From assembly GCA_030145035.1 (NCBI GenBank), contig JAQYWL010000052.1, forward strand, positions 1 to 6,238: a DNA stretch of 6,238 bases, read 5' to 3'. Shown piece after piece: positions 4,815 to 6,238 of this stretch (positions within the stretch are counted from its first letter, which is position 1; the number at the start of each line of letters is the position of its first letter). The stretch comes from Desulfobacteria bacterium (GTDB taxonomy: Bacteria; Desulfobacterota; Desulfobacteria; Desulfobacterales; C00003060). Under the pieces are notes generated by a model that did not search any database, was not told the origin of the DNA, and saw nothing but the letters and a program-made list of their open reading frames with translations. The position numbers were made by a program, and so were the translations under genes.

Positions 4815-5984
4815 ATGATGTTTAGTTTTGTGGAGAGCGAAAAATCGGCCAGGATCAGGGTGATCGGAGTGGGTGGGGCCGGCGGGAACGCTGTCAATAA
4901 CATGATTGACTCGAAGCTTCAGGGGATCAAGTTCATTGCGGTCAACACCGATGCCCAGGACCTTGAGGCGTCAAGGGCACCGATCAAGATCCAGATAGGG
5001 GAAAAACTGACCGAGGGCCTTGGAGCCGGGGCTAATCCCGAAATCGGGCGACAGGCTGCCCTAGAAAACATAGACGCCCTCCGAAGCTCAGTGGCAGACA
5101 GCCACATGGTCTTTATTACGGCCGGTCTGGGTGGGGGCACTGGCACGGGGGCAGCGCCTGTCATTGCCGAAGCCTGTAAGGAAGCCGGTGCCCTGGCTGT
5201 GGCAGTGGTGACCAAGCCATTCAGCTTTGAAGGGAAAAAACGGGCCAAAGAGGCTGAAGCTGGTTTCGAAGAGCTCAAGAAAGTGGTAGACACCCTGATC
5301 GCGATCCCTAATGACCGACTCCGGGGACTGGCATCCAGGAACGCTACCGTGCTCGAAATGTTCAGGAAAGCAGATGGAGTCCTTCTCCACGCTGTGAGGG
5401 GAATCACCGACCTGATCATTATGCCCGGATTGATCAACCTGGATTTCTCCGATATCAGGACGACCATGGCAAAGGCAGGCCTGGCCATCATGGGAACCGG
5501 GGTTGCCAGCGGAGAGAACCGAGCAACGGAGGCAGCCGAAAGGGCCATTTCCCATCCGCTTCTGGAGGATGTCTCCATCGCCGGGGCACGGGGCGTCTTG
5601 ATGAACGTTACCTGTGGACCAGACCTGACCATGACGGAAATGGCAGAAGCCTCAGACCGTATCCACAGCGAGGCTGGTGACGAGGCAGAGATTATCTGGG
5701 GCGCGGTTTTGGATGACAGCGTAGGGGATGAACTCAGGGTCACGGTCATTGGCACCGGGATCGGCTCCAACGACGAAAAGGATAAGGTCCGATTCTCAGG
5801 CAAGGTCCGTGATGTCACAGAGGCGGACCTTACACGGGCTGTGGACCTTGATGAGCCGACTTTCATCCGCCAAGAGAAGGCAGTGGGCGAATCGGGCGGG
5901 GCCCATTACAGGGGCTATCGCGGGATTATCCTGGATAGGAAAGATCTGGAAGTTCCCACGTTCATGAGACGAAAGGCGGATTGA
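4815..5984 (+). CDS. ftsZ: Cell division protein FtsZ (tubulin-like GTPase)
   Basis: FtsZ is the cytoplasmic GTPase that polymerises into the Z ring at midcell. The 389-residue protein shows the N-terminal nucleotide-binding glycines VIGVGGAGGNAVN at 16-28, NTDAQDL at 44-50, the tubulin signature GGGTGTG at 106-112, the T7 catalytic loop NLDFSDIRTTM at 208-218 (D210 and D213 in the positions that complete the neighbouring subunit's GTPase site), and GARGVLMNV at 257-265. The C-terminal sheet domain reaches about 315, followed by a short variable linker. It ends in the conserved peptide DLEVPTFMRRKAD (377-389), which in other bacteria binds FtsA, ZipA and MinC. ATG 4815 is chosen because it sits 7 nt after AGGAGGT; ATG 4818 directly follows in frame and is possible. 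Nothing in the protein looks altered by the flanking repeats. Confidence 0.98.
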   Translation: MMFSFVESEKSARIRVIGVGGAGGNAVNNMIDSKLQGIKFIAVNTDAQDLEASRAPIKIQIGEKLTEGLGAGANPEIGRQAALENIDALRSSVADSHMVFITAGLGGGTGTGAAPVIAEACKEAGALAVAVVTKPFSFEGKKRAKEAEAGFEELKKVVDTLIAIPNDRLRGLASRNATVLEMFRKADGVLLHAVRGITDLIIMPGLINLDFSDIRTTMAKAGLAIMGTGVASGENRATEAAERAISHPLLEDVSIAGARGVLMNVTCGPDLTMTEMAEASDRIHSEAGDEAEIIWGAVLDDSVGDELRVTVIGTGIGSNDEKDKVRFSGKVRDVTEADLTRAVDLDEPTFIRQEKAVGESGGAHYRGYRGIILDRKDLEVPTFMRRKAD

Positions 5985-5986
5985 TG

Positions 5987-6056
5987 TGGTCAGTGGTCAG
6001 TGGTCAGTGGTCAGTAGGCAGTAAGCAATAAGCAGTAGGCAGTAAGCAGTAAGCAG
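5987..6056. repeat. 7-nt tandem repeat array after ftsZ
   Basis: Ten contiguous 7-nt units begin two bases after the ftsZ stop: TGGTCAG four times, then TAGGCAG, TAAGCAA, TAAGCAG, TAGGCAG, TAAGCAG and TAAGCAG. The identical left part and degenerate right part suggest recent local expansion from one end. It resembles the short tandemly repeated repetitive (STRR) heptamers described in cyanobacteria in its period, though not necessarily in ancestry. A minus-strand open frame through it is repeat read-through, not a gene. Confidence 0.93.
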
Positions 6057-6238
6057 CAACGAGCAACCTTCAACTCATAATACCATTGACTAATGACAGA
6101 CTGGCATCCTTCATTCCTCGGTTTACACTTTTCAAGAATGCGGGCGCCAAGAGATAAATTCTTTTGTTCGTACTTTTTGGTGTCAGGTGTCAGGAGCAAG
6201 AAACGCAAGACCTGCCCGCCATTGCCGTGTATGCGGGC
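6057..6238. other. Non-coding region downstream of ftsZ, to the window edge
   Basis: No convincing gene is seen. It contains two tandem GGTGTCA heptamers (6179-6192) and a direct repeat of ATGCGGGC (6138-6145 and 6231-6238). An inverted pair, GCCCGC (6214-6219) and GCGGGC (6233-6238), runs into the right edge and may be part of a larger hairpin. An AT-rich weak stem near 6148-6166 is followed by T-rich sequence, but it is not strong enough to call a terminator. No dcw or lpxC-like gene starts within the window. Confidence 0.6.

Noticed and set aside
4634..4903. Minus-strand open frame of 89 residues rich in Ser/Thr/Pro/His repeats
   Set aside because: It is the translation of the 8-nt tandem array plus the antisense of ftsZ, with no start signal and no family resemblance.
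4919..5866. Long minus-strand open frame (315 residues) opposite ftsZ
   Set aside because: It is a shadow of ftsZ codon bias: Ser/Ala/Arg-rich, no motif, fully antisense to a conserved gene.
6086..6115. Possible promoter with TTGACT and TTCATT, 18 nt apart
   Set aside because: The -10 match is poor, the -35 lies in degenerate heptamer-like sequence, and no gene follows within the window.
6011..6208. Minus-strand open frame of 65 residues after ftsZ
   Set aside because: Its C-terminal part is a read-through of the 7-nt array; the rest resembles nothing I recognise, and there is no clear ribosome binding site.

Overview
The window is the distal part of a division and cell wall (dcw) cluster, all on the plus strand: murC (5' end cut by the window edge), murB, ftsQ, ftsA and ftsZ. 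Gene order, a ddl-less murB-ftsQ junction, a type II-like MurB, an FtsA with a C-terminal amphipathic helix and a moderately GC-rich, repeat-littered sequence fit a Gram-negative bacterium, most likely a Desulfobacterota (former Deltaproteobacteria) member or close relative. The taxonomic call is inference from protein style and repeat habit, not a search result.

Layout: murC runs from the left edge to 1207. Its last codons and stop lie inside a repeat module (1184-1240), followed by a large inverted repeat (1254-1333) and a smaller hairpin before murB (1396-2340). ftsQ starts at a TTG inside the 3' end of murB and runs to 3367. A hairpin spans its stop, then ftsA (3411-4637) follows behind a strong ribosome binding site. 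A second copy of the murC-end module, with a long 8-nt tandem array, fills most of the ftsA-ftsZ gap. ftsZ (4815-5984) is followed by a 7-nt tandem array and a non-coding tail to the right edge.

Together the genes make UDP-MurNAc (MurB), add L-Ala to it (MurC), and build the early divisome: FtsZ polymerises, FtsA tethers it to the membrane, and FtsQ is a bitopic divisome scaffold protein. All five proteins look intact apart from the cut murC.

The unusual signal is not a new gene system but repeats in a normally compact essential locus. There are 7-nt and 8-nt tandem arrays and inverted repeats in three of the four gene junctions or flanks. Three repeat or palindrome blocks also appear to have entered ftsQ in frame, lengthening its periplasmic domain. 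No tRNA, rRNA, CRISPR array, transposase or clear intrinsic terminator was seen.
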